From NCBI GenBank assembly GCA_934317205.1, contig CAKREL010000027.1, positions 1 through 23,686 of the forward strand: DNA of 23,686 bases. Direction: 5' to 3'. Every line of letters starts with the position of its first letter. Position 1 is the first letter of the stretch. The DNA comes from an uncultured Eubacterium sp. GTDB lineage: Bacteria > Bacillota > Clostridia > Lachnospirales > Lachnospiraceae. A program made the position numbers and the translations under genes. Below are positions 6,850 through 16,456 of this stretch, piece by piece. The notes beneath the pieces were generated by a model. That model was not told the origin of the DNA and did no database searches. It saw only the letters and a program-made list of their open reading frames with translations.

Positions 6850-9405
6850 CTAATCTCTATAACTTACTGCATCCTCATACTGATTGGACTGCAGAATAAT
6901 TTTTATCGTATGGTATACGCAGCGTTTCAGCTCCCAGACATCAAGGCTTCCATCCTCTAATGCCTGACGGATACTTGCGTGATCCCGCAGATCACCCGGC
7001 ATAACCATATCATTTCCGGCTTTCATACAACCTGCTGCGCTACACTCTCCTGCTGTAGAATCTGTGGTTGTCGTCCAGTCAGTCATAATGGCACCTTTAA
7101 ATCCCCACTCATCCCGGGCAGCTTTTGTACAGATATCATAACTGTTTGCTGCATGCACACCATTGATCAGATTGTAAGATGTCATCATTGCCATCGGCTG
7201 TGCCTCGCGGATTGCAATTTCAAAACCTTTCAGGTAAATCTCACGTAAGGTTCTCTCTGATAAAATTGAATCCGAACCCATACGGTTATCTTCCTGATTA
7301 TTGCAGGCGTAATGTTTGATTGTTGTTCCGCAACCTGGTACAGACTGTACGCCAATCGTCATGGCAGAAGCCATCTTCCCTGACAATACCGGATCTTCGG
7401 AATAATATTCAAAGTTTCTGCCACACAATGGATTACGATGCAGGCTCATGCCTGGTGCCAGCCATAAAGTCACTTCAAATTCGTTCATTTCACCGGCAAT
7501 CATTCGACCAAGTTTTTTCATTAACTCTAAATTCCAGGTCTGTGCCAGCAAAGTTCCTACTGGAATCGCTGTACAATATTGATGATAAACTGTCCCTGTC
7601 AGCTCTTTCGCCTCTGCAAAGAAGCCATTCTCAAAACCATCCAGGAAATCGCCACTGTCAATACTTCCATCCTCCCGCACCTGATACTCACTGCGCAGAC
7701 GCAACCCTGCCGGTCCGTCAGCAAGCACGATACTTGCCACATTATAAGGATCTTTTTCTGCCACATTAACGGTCTCTGCCGCTGCTCCCGGAACCGTCTG
7801 ACCTGCAGAACCAAGGGCACTTGCTCCCTGATCCTTTGCCGGATCTCCGGTTGCTAATGCAATCAATTCGTCTGTGGACAAATGATCCACAATCTCACCT
7901 GCTCTGCCCGGATAATGATCCTGTACTTCTTCATAAACGACTGTCTCTGTCGGAAGATCTTTTGCCGAAATCAATAACTGTGGCAACTTCTTTTCATCAG
8001 CTTCCCGCATCCACGCCTTCTGCTTTTTTTCTAATTTAGCTCTGGCAGGCTGAAGTTCTTCCAGTTTTTCTTTTAGCGGGCAAATGTGCTCACACTGTAC
8101 CAGCACTTTATCTTTATCCAGTACAAATGTAGCACAAAGAGCCGCTGATGATAACGCATTTCCAACCCAGATACCATATGTTCCTGCCTCCAGCAGCCAT
8201 GCAGCCTGTTCCTCCGAATATGATGCGAGCTGATAGAAATCTACCGTCAGTTCCATAGACTGTGTCTGACCTGGCGCCAGCAGTTCTGTTTTTTCAAAAG
8301 CTGCCAGACGGCGAAATTCTTTTGGCAGGATTCCCTGCGGACAGGACACATACACCTGAACGACTTCTTTTCCGGAATATGTCGCTCCAATATTTGTTAC
8401 ATCTGCAGATAGTAACAGTGTTGATCTACCCTGCGCGGATATCTTTGTGGAAACTCCGGTTGCTTTTATATTAAAGTCCGTATAAGACAATCCATATCCA
8501 AAACTGTAACGCACTGGAACGTCAAAGGTATCAAAGTATCGATATCCGACATAAATGCCTTCTTTGTATTCTTCCCGATAGACATCCCCGCTTTTGTGGC
8601 TGAAATATGCCGCATTTGGATAATCCATATAATCAAATGCCCATGTATCTGTCATTTTTCCAGAAGGTGTTACTTTTCCTGAAAGTACATCTGCCAGTGC
8701 ATTTCCGCCCTCCTGACCAGCCTGCACAAACTGTAAAATTGCTGTGATATTTGGAAATTCATCTGTAAAGGCGAGGTCCATCAGGCCACCGGTATTTACT
8801 ACCAGAATGACTTTTTCATAGGCTTCACATAACGCCGTGATCTGTGCCCGTTCTTCTTCCGTAATATAGTAATCACCCGGCTCATCCCGGCGGTCTGCAT
8901 TTTCTCCCGCGATCCGGGCCAGTACATAAATGCCAACTTCTGCGCCATCTGCTTTTGCCGCTGCCACATCAATTGCAGCTCCTTCCGGCATGGAAAATGG
9001 TGTCGTAGAATATGCTTCAAAAAAATTACCGTTACATTCTTCGTTTAGTTTACGGAAAATTTCTGTTTTCCAATTCTCACGCGCCTGAACATAACAACTG
9101 TCATATCCATCAAGCCACGCTCCACTTGTCACCTCATATCCGGCATTTTTTAAACCGTCATAAATATTGACATTATAGCGATTATTGACATCTCCGGAAC
9201 CAGTTCCACCTTTGATGGTGCGTACAGCCCCTGCGCCGTACAGACCAATTTTCGCTCCTGGATTTAACGGCAATGTCTGTGCTTCATTTTTTAATAATAC
9301 AAACCCTTCTGCAGCTGCTTCTCTTGCAAGAATAGCATTGTCTTTTTCACGCTGTGACATTTCCGTGGACGTCGTTCCTACGTATCCTCTTTTTCGCAGT
9401 TTCAT
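6850..9405 (-). CDS. Glycoside hydrolase family 3, swapped domain order
   Basis: This 851-residue enzyme, probably a beta-glucosidase or beta-xylosidase type, hydrolyses terminal beta-linked sugars. The order is reversed from standard GH3. The alpha/beta sandwich domain comes first (about 27-305, with VLLKN at 36-40, GENADR at 167-172 and FGYGLSYT near 302-309). A fibronectin III-like domain follows (about 311-430). The TIM barrel is last (about 530-835), with GRNFEYYSEDP (662-672), KHY (697-699) and the nucleophile Asp 776 in MTDW. No signal peptide is seen, so it should be cytoplasmic and act on imported oligosaccharides. GAGGAGAAGG directly precedes the ATG. No sugar transporter or regulator is adjacent. 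The reversed order is known in some rumen and gut Firmicute GH3 enzymes. Confidence 0.92.
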   Translation of the reverse strand: MKLRKRGYVGTTSTEMSQREKDNAILAREAAAEGFVLLKNEAQTLPLNPGAKIGLYGAGAVRTIKGGTGSGDVNNRYNVNIYDGLKNAGYEVTSGAWLDGYDSCYVQARENWKTEIFRKLNEECNGNFFEAYSTTPFSMPEGAAIDVAAAKADGAEVGIYVLARIAGENADRRDEPGDYYITEEERAQITALCEAYEKVILVVNTGGLMDLAFTDEFPNITAILQFVQAGQEGGNALADVLSGKVTPSGKMTDTWAFDYMDYPNAAYFSHKSGDVYREEYKEGIYVGYRYFDTFDVPVRYSFGYGLSYTDFNIKATGVSTKISAQGRSTLLLSADVTNIGATYSGKEVVQVYVSCPQGILPKEFRRLAAFEKTELLAPGQTQSMELTVDFYQLASYSEEQAAWLLEAGTYGIWVGNALSSAALCATFVLDKDKVLVQCEHICPLKEKLEELQPARAKLEKKQKAWMREADEKKLPQLLISAKDLPTETVVYEEVQDHYPGRAGEIVDHLSTDELIALATGDPAKDQGASALGSAGQTVPGAAAETVNVAEKDPYNVASIVLADGPAGLRLRSEYQVREDGSIDSGDFLDGFENGFFAEAKELTGTVYHQYCTAIPVGTLLAQTWNLELMKKLGRMIAGEMNEFEVTLWLAPGMSLHRNPLCGRNFEYYSEDPVLSGKMASAMTIGVQSVPGCGTTIKHYACNNQEDNRMGSDSILSERTLREIYLKGFEIAIREAQPMAMMTSYNLINGVHAANSYDICTKAARDEWGFKGAIMTDWTTTTDSTAGECSAAGCMKAGNDMVMPGDLRDHASIRQALEDGSLDVWELKRCVYHTIKIILQSNQYEDAVSYRD

Positions 9406-9511
9406 GATAACCTTCTCCTCATATACTATTGCTGTTTACATTTTTCCAAAATCAGTTCAGCCAGAATTTACATCATCTGCTTTTACATTAATAAATAAAA
9501 TCCCGATTTCT

Positions 9512-9593
9512 CGCTTTGTTAAACAAAGAAAGCGCAAATATGCCGAAGCATACTTACGCTTTCTACTTGTATGCTAGTAAAGCGGACATTCAC
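9512..9593. repeat. Hairpin-rich intergenic block with dispersed motif
   Basis: Three small structures follow each other: CGCTTT/AAAGCG (9512-9534), AGCATAC/GTATGCT (9547-9575) and a competing CGCTTT/AAAGCG (9557-9584). GTAAAGCGGACATTCAC (9577-9593) is a copy of the motif also found at 3968 and 21646. The block lies just past the upp stop codon and may stop or stabilise the upp transcript, though no clean T tract is present. Confidence 0.5.
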
Positions 9594-9607
9594 ACAGGCA
9601 AAGCTTT

Positions 9608-10246
9608 TTATTTTGTACCGAAAATACGGTCTCCGGCATCCCCAAGTCCCGGGCAGATATAAGCGTGATCATTTAATTCACGATCAAGCTGTCCAATGTA
9701 AATCTGAACATCAGGATGTGCCTCATGCAGTCTCTTTACACCTTCCGGTGCGGCAATCACAAACATACATTTGATATTTTTTCCACCATGTTTTTTAATA
9801 TAATCTACGGCTGCCACAGCAGATCCACCAGTAGCGAGCATCGGATCTACCACTACGATCAGACGTTGGTCGATCGGATCTGGCAGTTTACAGTAATACT
9901 CATGTGGCTCATGCGTTTCTGGATCACGGTATAATCCAATATGTCCTATCTTTGCAGACGGAACCAGTGTAGTTACACCATTTACCATCCCAAGACCGGC
10001 ACGCAAAACCGGAACGATAGCAAGTTTTTTTCCTGCGATCATCGGACTTTTACATTTCTCAATCGGAGTCTCAATTTCTACATCTTCTATCGGCAGATCA
10101 CGAAGTGCCTCATATCCCATCAGCACAGCAATCTCTTCGATCAGTTTACGAAACTCGTTTGTTCCTGTATGTTTGTTACGGATCATAGATATTTTGTGTT
10201 TGATCAGCGGATGATCCATGATAAATACGTTTTCCATTTTTTCCAT
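9608..10246 (-). CDS. upp: Uracil phosphoribosyltransferase
   Basis: Upp converts uracil and PRPP to UMP in the cytoplasm, for pyrimidine salvage. The protein has 212 residues, the normal family length. It shows the PRPP loop [13 protein letters not shown] (about 131-143), RAGLGM in the middle and the family C-terminus [19 protein letters not shown] sits 7 bases before the ATG. A good promoter lies at 10282-10310. It is divergent from the uracil permease gene across 351 bases, so uptake and conversion of uracil are side by side. Confidence 0.97.
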   Translation of the reverse strand: MEKMENVFIMDHPLIKHKISMIRNKHTGTNEFRKLIEEIAVLMGYEALRDLPIEDVEIETPIEKCKSPMIAGKKLAIVPVLRAGLGMVNGVTTLVPSAKIGHIGLYRDPETHEPHEYYCKLPDPIDQRLIVVVDPMLATGGSAVAAVDYIKKHGGKNIKCMFVIAAPEGVKRLHEAHPDVQIYIGQLDRELNDHAYICPGLGDAGDRIFGTK

Positions 10247-10281
10247 AAAAAAACCTCCTAATAATGCTTCTCATTTCTTCA

Positions 10282-10310
10282 AGAATAACGGATTCTCAGT
10301 TATAAGTCAA
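10282..10310 (-). promoter_or_regulatory. Sigma-A promoter of upp
   Basis: On the minus strand TTGACT (10305-10310) and TATTCT (10282-10287) are separated by exactly 17 bases. Transcription would start near 10275, giving a leader of about 30 bases before the upp ATG. Confidence 0.7.
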
Positions 10311-10479
10311 CCGAAATCCTTATGTGTCCAAAGTTCTCCCCATGCCAGTATTTGCAACTTCCACTGAAGGAAATTTGTTATGCTTACCATTTACAGAAGA
10401 TAGTTTCTCTTTGCAGAAGAGACTTCCTCAACTCAGCTTAAAGAACTCAGATTGAAGTAAACAGAAGCCTAAAATCTCC

Positions 10480-10508
10480 TTGCTCTCTCCGATGATTTCC
10501 GTTATACT
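10480..10508 (+). promoter_or_regulatory. Sigma-A promoter of the uracil permease gene
   Basis: TTGCTC (10480-10485) and TATACT (10503-10508) are 17 bases apart. Transcription would start near 10514, leaving a leader of about 84 bases. The segment 10311-10479 between the two divergent promoters shows nothing else I can name. Confidence 0.6.
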
Positions 10509-10513
10509 GATTT

Positions 10514-10560
10514 GTTAGAGTCTGATATTAAAGAGCTTTGTATATTGTCAGATTTGTAAC
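10514..10560 (+). promoter_or_regulatory. Possible leader hairpin of the uracil permease mRNA
   Basis: GTTA (10514-10517) and TCTGA (10521-10525) can pair with TCAGA (10548-10552) and TAAC (10557-10560). The structure would sit at the very 5' end of the predicted transcript. It does not match the PyrR binding loop as I know it, and no terminator follows, so any control function is a guess. Confidence 0.3.
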
Positions 10561-10597
10561 TAAAAATTTATCATAAAAATAGTAGGAGAATGAGTTT

Positions 10598-11938
10598 ATG
10601 AAAACAAACGAAAACGGCATCTATGATGCCAGGACGCTTGGGCTTCCAAAAATGCTGATCCTTGGTCTTCAGCATATGTTTGCCATGTTCGGTGCAACCA
10701 TCCTTGTTCCGGTTCTGGTAAACACATACTTCCACGGTGAGGGCTTATCCATTCAGGTCACATTGTTCTGTGCAGGAATTGGAACTTTGCTATTTCACCT
10801 GATGACCAGATTAAAAGTACCAGCCTTTCTCGGTTCCTCTTTTGCATTCCTGGGTGGTTTCCAGACAGTTGCAAACCTGGACACCGGAATTTTTGCAAAC
10901 ATGAGCTACGGTGAAAAACTTCCGTATGCATGTGGTGGAGTACTGATTGCAGGTCTGCTCTATCTGATTTTATCCCTGATCATCAAAGTGATTGGTGTAC
11001 GACGCGTTATGCGTTTTCTTCCACCAATCGTAACCGGACCTATCATCATCTGTATCGGACTGAGTCTTGCACCTTCCGCTATTTCCAATGCGTCCACGAA
11101 CTGGCCATTGGCACTGATTGCACTCGCCACTGTTATTATCTTTAATATCTGGGGAAAAGGAATGTTCAAAATCATCCCGATTCTGATGGGAATTATCGTA
11201 TCTTATGTGGCAGCTCTGATCATGAATGCCGCAGGTATGACATGTGCAGACGGAAGCGCCATCTTAAACTTCAGCGGTGTGACTAACGCAGCTATCGTTG
11301 GAGTACCACAGTTCTTCCTCTGTAAGTTCAATATCACAGCTATCCTTGCAATGGCACCGATCGCCATCGCATCCATGATGGAGCATGTCGGAGATATTTC
11401 TGCCATTTCTGCAACAGTAGGAGAGAACTTTATCGAAGAGCCGGGACTTCACCGTACACTGCTTGGTGATGGACTTGCAACTGCACTCTCTGCTTTAATT
11501 GGTGGACCGGCAAACACAACTTACGGTGAAAACACCAGTGTACTGGCGCTGAGCCGTGTATATGATCCGCGCGTTATCCGTCTGGCTGCTTTCTATGCCG
11601 TTATCTTAAGCTTCATCCCGAAAATGGCAGAGATCATCAGTTCTCTTCCGGCTGCGATCATCGGTGGTATCAGCTTTATTCTTTACGGAATGATCTCAGC
11701 TGTCGGTATCCGCAACGTTGTTGAAAATAAAGTAGACCTGACAAAATCCCGTAACCTTGTTATCGCAGCTTGTATCCTTGTTTGCGGTCTCGGTTTTTCA
11801 AATGGACTGACTTTCCACGTAGGCGGTACAGCCATCACACTGACAAGCCTTGCTCTGGCAGCTATCGTTGGTATCGTGCTGAATGCAATTCTTCCGGGAA
11901 ATGAATATCAGTTTGAAAGTTCTTCCAAGAAAAGATAA
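10598..11938 (+). CDS. uraA: Uracil permease (NCS2 family)
   Basis: This 446-residue membrane protein imports uracil with protons. Many hydrophobic segments run from about residue 18 to 432. The family stretch GPANTTYGENTSVLALSRVYDP is near 303-324, and the N-terminal part GLQHMFAMFGATILVPVL is typical of UraA/PyrP. AGGAGA stands 9 bases before the ATG. Divergent pairing with upp supports uracil over purine or xanthine as substrate. It is monocistronic, closed by the terminator at 11988-12036. Confidence 0.93.
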   Translation: MKTNENGIYDARTLGLPKMLILGLQHMFAMFGATILVPVLVNTYFHGEGLSIQVTLFCAGIGTLLFHLMTRLKVPAFLGSSFAFLGGFQTVANLDTGIFANMSYGEKLPYACGGVLIAGLLYLILSLIIKVIGVRRVMRFLPPIVTGPIIICIGLSLAPSAISNASTNWPLALIALATVIIFNIWGKGMFKIIPILMGIIVSYVAALIMNAAGMTCADGSAILNFSGVTNAAIVGVPQFFLCKFNITAILAMAPIAIASMMEHVGDISAISATVGENFIEEPGLHRTLLGDGLATALSALIGGPANTTYGENTSVLALSRVYDPRVIRLAAFYAVILSFIPKMAEIISSLPAAIIGGISFILYGMISAVGIRNVVENKVDLTKSRNLVIAACILVCGLGFSNGLTFHVGGTAITLTSLALAAIVGIVLNAILPGNEYQFESSSKKR

Positions 11939-11987
11939 TCCATACAATATGTACGAATGCTGTTCTGTATAAAGTACTTTTGTTTAA

Positions 11988-12036
11988 TAGAAAAGTCGTT
12001 GACGATTCATCTCTTGAATGGTCAACGACTTTTTCT
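11988..12036. terminator. Bidirectional rho-independent terminator
   Basis: AAAAGTCGTTGAC (11991-12003) pairs with GTCAACGACTTTT (12021-12033), and ATTCA/TGAAT extends the stem inward. T runs follow on both strands. It ends the uracil permease mRNA on the plus strand and the riboswitch-controlled ABC operon on the minus strand. Confidence 0.88.
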
Positions 12037-12090
12037 CTCGTACTATAATATGATTTAAATGAGAAAATACAAAAATCTTGTTTGCACATC

Positions 12091-13206
12091 TTAGTATTTA
12101 TCTCCATGTCTTACTTCCAATTTTCCCTTCTCTCTCGCATATTCCATAAGCTGCCGATTTGCTTCATTCAATGGGCCAAATTCCTCTGATTCCAGTGTAC
12201 ATATACATGATTCACACTGATCGATCCATTTTTTTGCATCTGCAATCTGGGATTCTTCGAGTGGATAAAATGCTTTCTGGGAAATCACTTCGCTTGCCAG
12301 TGCCCGAGCCGTCTGATATTCCCTGTCATTTTCCTGCAAAATACCTGCCACAAAAGGAATACTCTGTCGCTGCAGACGATTATATACTGCAATGCCGCTT
12401 CCTCCTCCGCCTATGACAAACACCTGTGGAATACCTCTGAAGGGATTTAAAAACACCTCGCCGGTGACCGGATCAAAACTGGTATCCGATACTCCATATA
12501 ATTCCTGCACATACGTACCGTCAAAAATTTCCTCCGGTGTACCAATGCGGTCGATGTGATCTCCTTTTACACAGGCAATCGTATCTGATACTTTCTGTGC
12601 CAGATCCAGTTCATGTAATGACATAATAATTGCTAAATTCCGATCTCTGGCCAGCATACGGATATTTGCAAGAATATCCAATTTAAATCCCATATCCAGG
12701 TATGACGTTGGCTCGTCAAGCAGCAAAATATCCGTATCCTGACAAATCGCCCTGGCCAACATCAAACGCTGACGCTGTCCATCACTCATTTTTCTAAAAT
12801 CCTGATTCTGCACATCTTGTGCATGTACCAGCGCAATGGCCTCATCGACTTTCGCCCAGTCGTCATCTGATAAAATACCAAATTTTCCGGTATATGGATA
12901 ACGTCCCGATGCTACCACATCCCGTCCACTGAGGAGTTCTGTCTGCAGCCGTTCCGTCATCACCATGGACAGGCTTTTGGAAATTTCACTGTCACGCATA
13001 GTATGCATGGATTCTTTTCCCAGATATACCGTTCCGCCAAGAATTTTCAGCTGCTTTGTTATTGTTTTTAAAATTGTGGATTTTCCGGCTCCATTCGGGC
13101 CGATCAATGTCAGCACTTCCCCGGATTTCACACACAGATTTACATTTTTTATCAACGGATTTTTATCATATCCGACCACTAAATTTTCTGTTCTCAGTTC
13201 CATCAT
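12091..13206 (-). CDS. FecE/BtuD-type ABC ATPase with extra C-terminal domain
   Basis: This 371-residue protein is the energy-giving subunit of the importer encoded just upstream. The ATPase part (1-255) has Walker A GPNGAGKST (36-44), signature MSDGQRQR (140-147), Walker B ILLLDEP (160-166) and H-loop His 198. Metal-chelate and cobalamin ATPases normally end near 255-270. Here about 110 residues follow (259-371), beginning VFVIGGGGSG and looking like a small Rossmann-type domain with a Gly-rich loop. I do not know its function. The ATG overlaps the permease stop codon (ATGATG around 13201-13206), and AGGGGAA is in front, so translation is coupled. It is the last gene of the operon. Confidence 0.9.
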   Translation of the reverse strand: MMELRTENLVVGYDKNPLIKNVNLCVKSGEVLTLIGPNGAGKSTILKTITKQLKILGGTVYLGKESMHTMRDSEISKSLSMVMTERLQTELLSGRDVVASGRYPYTGKFGILSDDDWAKVDEAIALVHAQDVQNQDFRKMSDGQRQRLMLARAICQDTDILLLDEPTSYLDMGFKLDILANIRMLARDRNLAIIMSLHELDLAQKVSDTIACVKGDHIDRIGTPEEIFDGTYVQELYGVSDTSFDPVTGEVFLNPFRGIPQVFVIGGGGSGIAVYNRLQRQSIPFVAGILQENDREYQTARALASEVISQKAFYPLEESQIADAKKWIDQCESCICTLESEEFGPLNEANRQLMEYAREKGKLEVRHGDKY

Positions 13207-14243
13207 CTGTTCCCCTGCTTTCTCAGCATCGCCGCAATGACTACCGGTACCAAAAATACTGCTGTCACAGAGCTTATGCTGATTTCTGTCGGTGCAAATA
13301 GTGTTCTTGCAATTCCATCACAAAACAATGTGATTACAGCACCAAACAAAAAACATCCCGGAATCAAAATGATCGGTTTTGCTGTTTTGGTCATTAATTT
13401 TACCAGATGAGGGACAGCAATTCCAACAAATGAAATCGGACCAGCAAACGCTGTAACGCAAGCTGACAGCATACTTGAGAGCAGAATCAAACCAATTCGC
13501 AGCGCTTTCACATTTACTCCCATATTTCTCGCATAAGTTTCCCCAAGCTGATATGCACCGATTGGTTTTGCAAGCAGAAAAGTAATGACCACACCAACCG
13601 CAACTAATACGACCATCAGTCGCACGTTTTCCCATGTCATACCAGAAAAACTTCCCAGTGACCAGTTATGTAGATTCACAATATTGGAATCGTCCGCAAA
13701 TGTCACACAGAAATCTGTAATTGCAGAACAAATATAGCCAATCATGATACCGCACACTACCAGAAGCGACATCTTAGAAACCCGAAAAGAAATCAGCAGG
13801 ACAAATCCCATAGCAATCAGGGAACCTGCAAATGCAGCAATGACCATTCCTGCGGAATTCAATGTCAGGCCTCTCTGCAGACATATGATCATAGTCAATG
13901 CAACCACCAACTTTGCACCGGAAGAAATTCCCAGTACATACGGGCCTGCGATCGGATTCTGAAAAAAGCTCTGAAGCAAAAATCCGGATACAGATAATGC
14001 CCCACCAAGCAGAATAGCCGCCACAATACGCGGTAACCTGATTTTCCACACAATCTGATATAATGTGGAATCACTGCCATCTTTTCCAAACAGTGTAAAA
14101 AAATCTCCCAGAGACATATTGACACTTCCCACACCTACATTCCACAGAAAAAGTGCGATCAGTGCACAGATAAATATTAAAAATGTTATTATATACCGTT
14201 TTTTCACTTCCCTAACTTCCTTTACCTTCTCTTTTTCACACAT
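13203..14243 (-). CDS. FecCD/BtuC-family ABC permease
   Basis: This 346-residue membrane subunit forms the channel for iron-chelate, haem or cobalamin import. It shows the family stretches LPRIVAAILLGGALSVSG, FQNPIAGPYVLGISSGA and GPISFVGIAVPHLVK, and about ten hydrophobic segments. The first ATG (14243) has only CCAGGA two bases ahead. A GTG start at 14207 (VKKRYII), with AAGGAAG eight bases before it, is a serious alternative. The gene follows the binding-protein gene by 53 bases. The substrate is not readable from the permease itself; the cobalamin riboswitch upstream points to corrinoid, cobalt or a related tetrapyrrole. Confidence 0.92.
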   Translation of the reverse strand: MCEKEKVKEVREVKKRYIITFLIFICALIALFLWNVGVGSVNMSLGDFFTLFGKDGSDSTLYQIVWKIRLPRIVAAILLGGALSVSGFLLQSFFQNPIAGPYVLGISSGAKLVVALTMIICLQRGLTLNSAGMVIAAFAGSLIAMGFVLLISFRVSKMSLLVVCGIMIGYICSAITDFCVTFADDSNIVNLHNWSLGSFSGMTWENVRLMVVLVAVGVVITFLLAKPIGAYQLGETYARNMGVNVKALRIGLILLSSMLSACVTAFAGPISFVGIAVPHLVKLMTKTAKPIILIPGCFLFGAVITLFCDGIARTLFAPTEISISSVTAVFLVPVVIAAMLRKQGNR

Positions 14244-14296
14244 TCCTGGAAATAACTACTCCATTATTCAGAAAGTGCCATATTCTATTTTTGTTA

Positions 14297-15811
14297 TTAT
14301 TGCAGCTTTCTGATAAAACGATAATCGGTGTCGCTGCTGTCTGTCAGAATCTTGTTCAAATCTTCGATAAAATCGCAGGTTGCGCTTGTTTCCTGATAAA
14401 AATTACTGCCGGTTGTATAAACATTTCCTGACTGTACAGCTTTAAAGTCTGCAAACAGACTATTCTTTGCTATCAACTCGTCAATAGAATTTAATTCACC
14501 TTCAATCGTACCGTTATAGATCAAAATATCTGCATCTTTCTCTGCCACATAGAAATCTTCCATCTGCATTTTCAATGTAGACAACGCATTTTCTTCTTCC
14601 TCAATATAGCCATTCAGAGAGTACACTCCACCAGCCAGATCGATCATAGAGGACACATAATCATTCGGTTTTCGAACCGTGATCGTTCCATCGGAAGATA
14701 CTGCAAAAAAGGCAACCGTACGACCAGTATTTTCTTTTTCCAGAATCGGCTGCACACGCTCTACCTGCGCACGGAAAAATTCGGTTCCCTTCTGTTCCTG
14801 ATTGAACAACACGCCAAACAGTCGAATCCATTCCAGACGTCCAAGCGGATGTTTTTCATAGCTGGAACGCTCGATCAAAACCGGGATTCCGAGTTCTTCA
14901 AGTTTTTCTTTAACTTCCGGATTATGCAGGATCATACTATTTTCAATGGCAAATTTACAGCCATCTCCAAGCAAAAGTTCATAATCCGGTGCATTATATT
15001 TTCCTGCATAAACTAAATCTCCCGCTTTCATAGCATCTGCTGCTTCCTGTACATACCAGTCTTTTTCCTTCAATCCGGTAAACTTAATATCCGAAAGAGC
15101 CCCGCTCTTGCATACAAGATCCATAACTGCACTGGATACAAGGTATCCGTCTGTCAGCGGTTGCTGCAAAACCACAACATCTGCTGGTATATCTGCTGGG
15201 ACAGACATCCCTTTCGGTACAAGCAAATAACGACCGCTGTCAACGATCGTTATCATTTTGTAAGCTCCATATTGTTCCACACTAAACTGATCCGCATATG
15301 CAAGATTCATACGTCCTTCGCATTTCAGATCATTAAAACTTACCGTTTCCGGGAAGGAAAAGGTAAGTGTATATTCAATTTCATGAGGTGTGCTCATGGC
15401 AGTGGTATCTCCAATCACATCCATTTCACACGGAACTCCATCGATTGGGAATGTAAAGGTTGAATTTCCACCTTCGTTTTCATTTAAATATTTTTCCCCA
15501 TCGACGAGCATATAATCATAATACGTACTGCTCCATACAATTGTCGCCATAGCCTGACCATCAGTTACATTCACCGTTGCAGTGGATTCCACTGTCGCTC
15601 TTCCGCTGCCGCCGCTTAATTCCACATTGACAGAATAGGTGCCATCTTCCAGCATCGGTGTCCCTGCATCTGCAGTCTGATCTTCTGCATCTGCACTGAC
15701 ACTCAGATCAGAAGAACTTGCCGGTGTATTATTTTCCTTTGTCCCGCATCCGGCCAGTGCGGTAACACTTACCATGACAGCCAAAATGACTGCCGCAATT
15801 TTCTTCTTCAT
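14297..15811 (-). CDS. ABC substrate-binding lipoprotein with N-terminal beta domain
   Basis: This 504-residue lipoprotein has lipobox LAGC (Cys 22) and should be anchored outside the membrane. Two parts follow a Ser/Asp-rich linker. A beta-rich domain (about 52-165, starting LEDGTYSVNVEL) resembles the iron-transport-associated/NEAT-like class by eye. A FecB/BtuF-type binding domain (about 185-490) contains ERSSYEKHPLGRLEWIRLFG near 313-332. FecB-like proteins are usually near 300 residues, so the N-terminal domain is an addition. Start: AAAGGA, 11 bases before the ATG. It lies 15 bases after the small lipoprotein gene and before the permease gene. The probable ligand is a corrinoid or other metal-tetrapyrrole, by inference from the riboswitch and the chelatase neighbour. 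Confidence 0.85.
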   Translation of the reverse strand: MKKKIAAVILAVMVSVTALAGCGTKENNTPASSSDLSVSADAEDQTADAGTPMLEDGTYSVNVELSGGSGRATVESTATVNVTDGQAMATIVWSSTYYDYMLVDGEKYLNENEGGNSTFTFPIDGVPCEMDVIGDTTAMSTPHEIEYTLTFSFPETVSFNDLKCEGRMNLAYADQFSVEQYGAYKMITIVDSGRYLLVPKGMSVPADIPADVVVLQQPLTDGYLVSSAVMDLVCKSGALSDIKFTGLKEKDWYVQEAADAMKAGDLVYAGKYNAPDYELLLGDGCKFAIENSMILHNPEVKEKLEELGIPVLIERSSYEKHPLGRLEWIRLFGVLFNQEQKGTEFFRAQVERVQPILEKENTGRTVAFFAVSSDGTITVRKPNDYVSSMIDLAGGVYSLNGYIEEEENALSTLKMQMEDFYVAEKDADILIYNGTIEGELNSIDELIAKNSLFADFKAVQSGNVYTTGSNFYQETSATCDFIEDLNKILTDSSDTDYRFIRKLQ

Positions 15812-15826
15812 CCGTTGAAAAATCCT

Positions 15827-16396
15827 TTACTCTACTTTCTGTGGGTCTGATACACTGACTTTATGATCATACCAGGTTCCTTTTTTTCCTATGATTGCAA
15901 GGTCAAATTCCTGATCCAGTGCTTCTACCGGTACATCAAATCCATATACTTCTTCAGTGGTGCCATCGCTGTAAGTGACAGTATCTGTGGTCGGCTCTAA
16001 AAGTTCTGCACCGTCTTTCTGTGCATCCTCTGCAGTTCCAACAAACAGATTTACTATATTCTTTGATGCAAGACTGATATGCATGGTCATCTTTCCATTT
16101 TCTACTGTCAAAGTGCCACGTCCGTCATTTGCCTCATTGACATGGAACATACTGCTGTCTGTGTCAAATTTTGCATCATAAATTCCATCTTCCAGTGCCG
16201 GTGTCTGCGCATCAGTGGAAGTCTGATCTGTCGTATCTGTCTTATCATTCGTTGTCTCGTCTGGTGCACTTGTATCCGTCTGATCTACAGATTCCTTTGT
16301 GCTGTCTGCCGCCGGCTGCGCATTATTTCCGCATCCGCCAAGCATGCCTACTGCCAGCGCAAATACTGCCGCTAACATTGCAATTCTTTTTTTCAT
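15827..16396 (-). CDS. Small lipoprotein with one beta-rich ligand-binding-like domain
   Basis: This 189-residue lipoprotein has lipobox LGGC (Cys 22), a long Thr/Asp/Ser-rich spacer (about 27-65) and one domain (about 68-186). The domain opens PALEDGIYDAKF and ends WYDHKVSVSDP. Its layout parallels the N-terminal domain of the downstream binding protein (EDG-x-Y opening, a TVENGKM-like turn, late His). This suggests a shared NEAT-like or iron-transport-associated fold and a role handing ligand to the binding protein. AGGAGG lies 9 bases before the ATG. Function is inferred only from context and fold resemblance; no similarity search was possible. Confidence 0.8.
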   Translation of the reverse strand: MKKRIAMLAAVFALAVGMLGGCGNNAQPAADSTKESVDQTDTSAPDETTNDKTDTTDQTSTDAQTPALEDGIYDAKFDTDSSMFHVNEANDGRGTLTVENGKMTMHISLASKNIVNLFVGTAEDAQKDGAELLEPTTDTVTYSDGTTEEVYGFDVPVEALDQEFDLAIIGKKGTWYDHKVSVSDPQKVE

Positions 16397-16456
16397 GTAT
16401 TCATCCTCCTGTCACATCATTTTACGTCCGCTTTAACATATCTTTTCCATATGCAA

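Noticed and set aside
10514..10597. PyrR or purine/uracil riboswitch control of the uracil permease
   Set aside because: There is a possible hairpin, but no recognisable PyrR loop sequence and no attenuator terminator before the gene.
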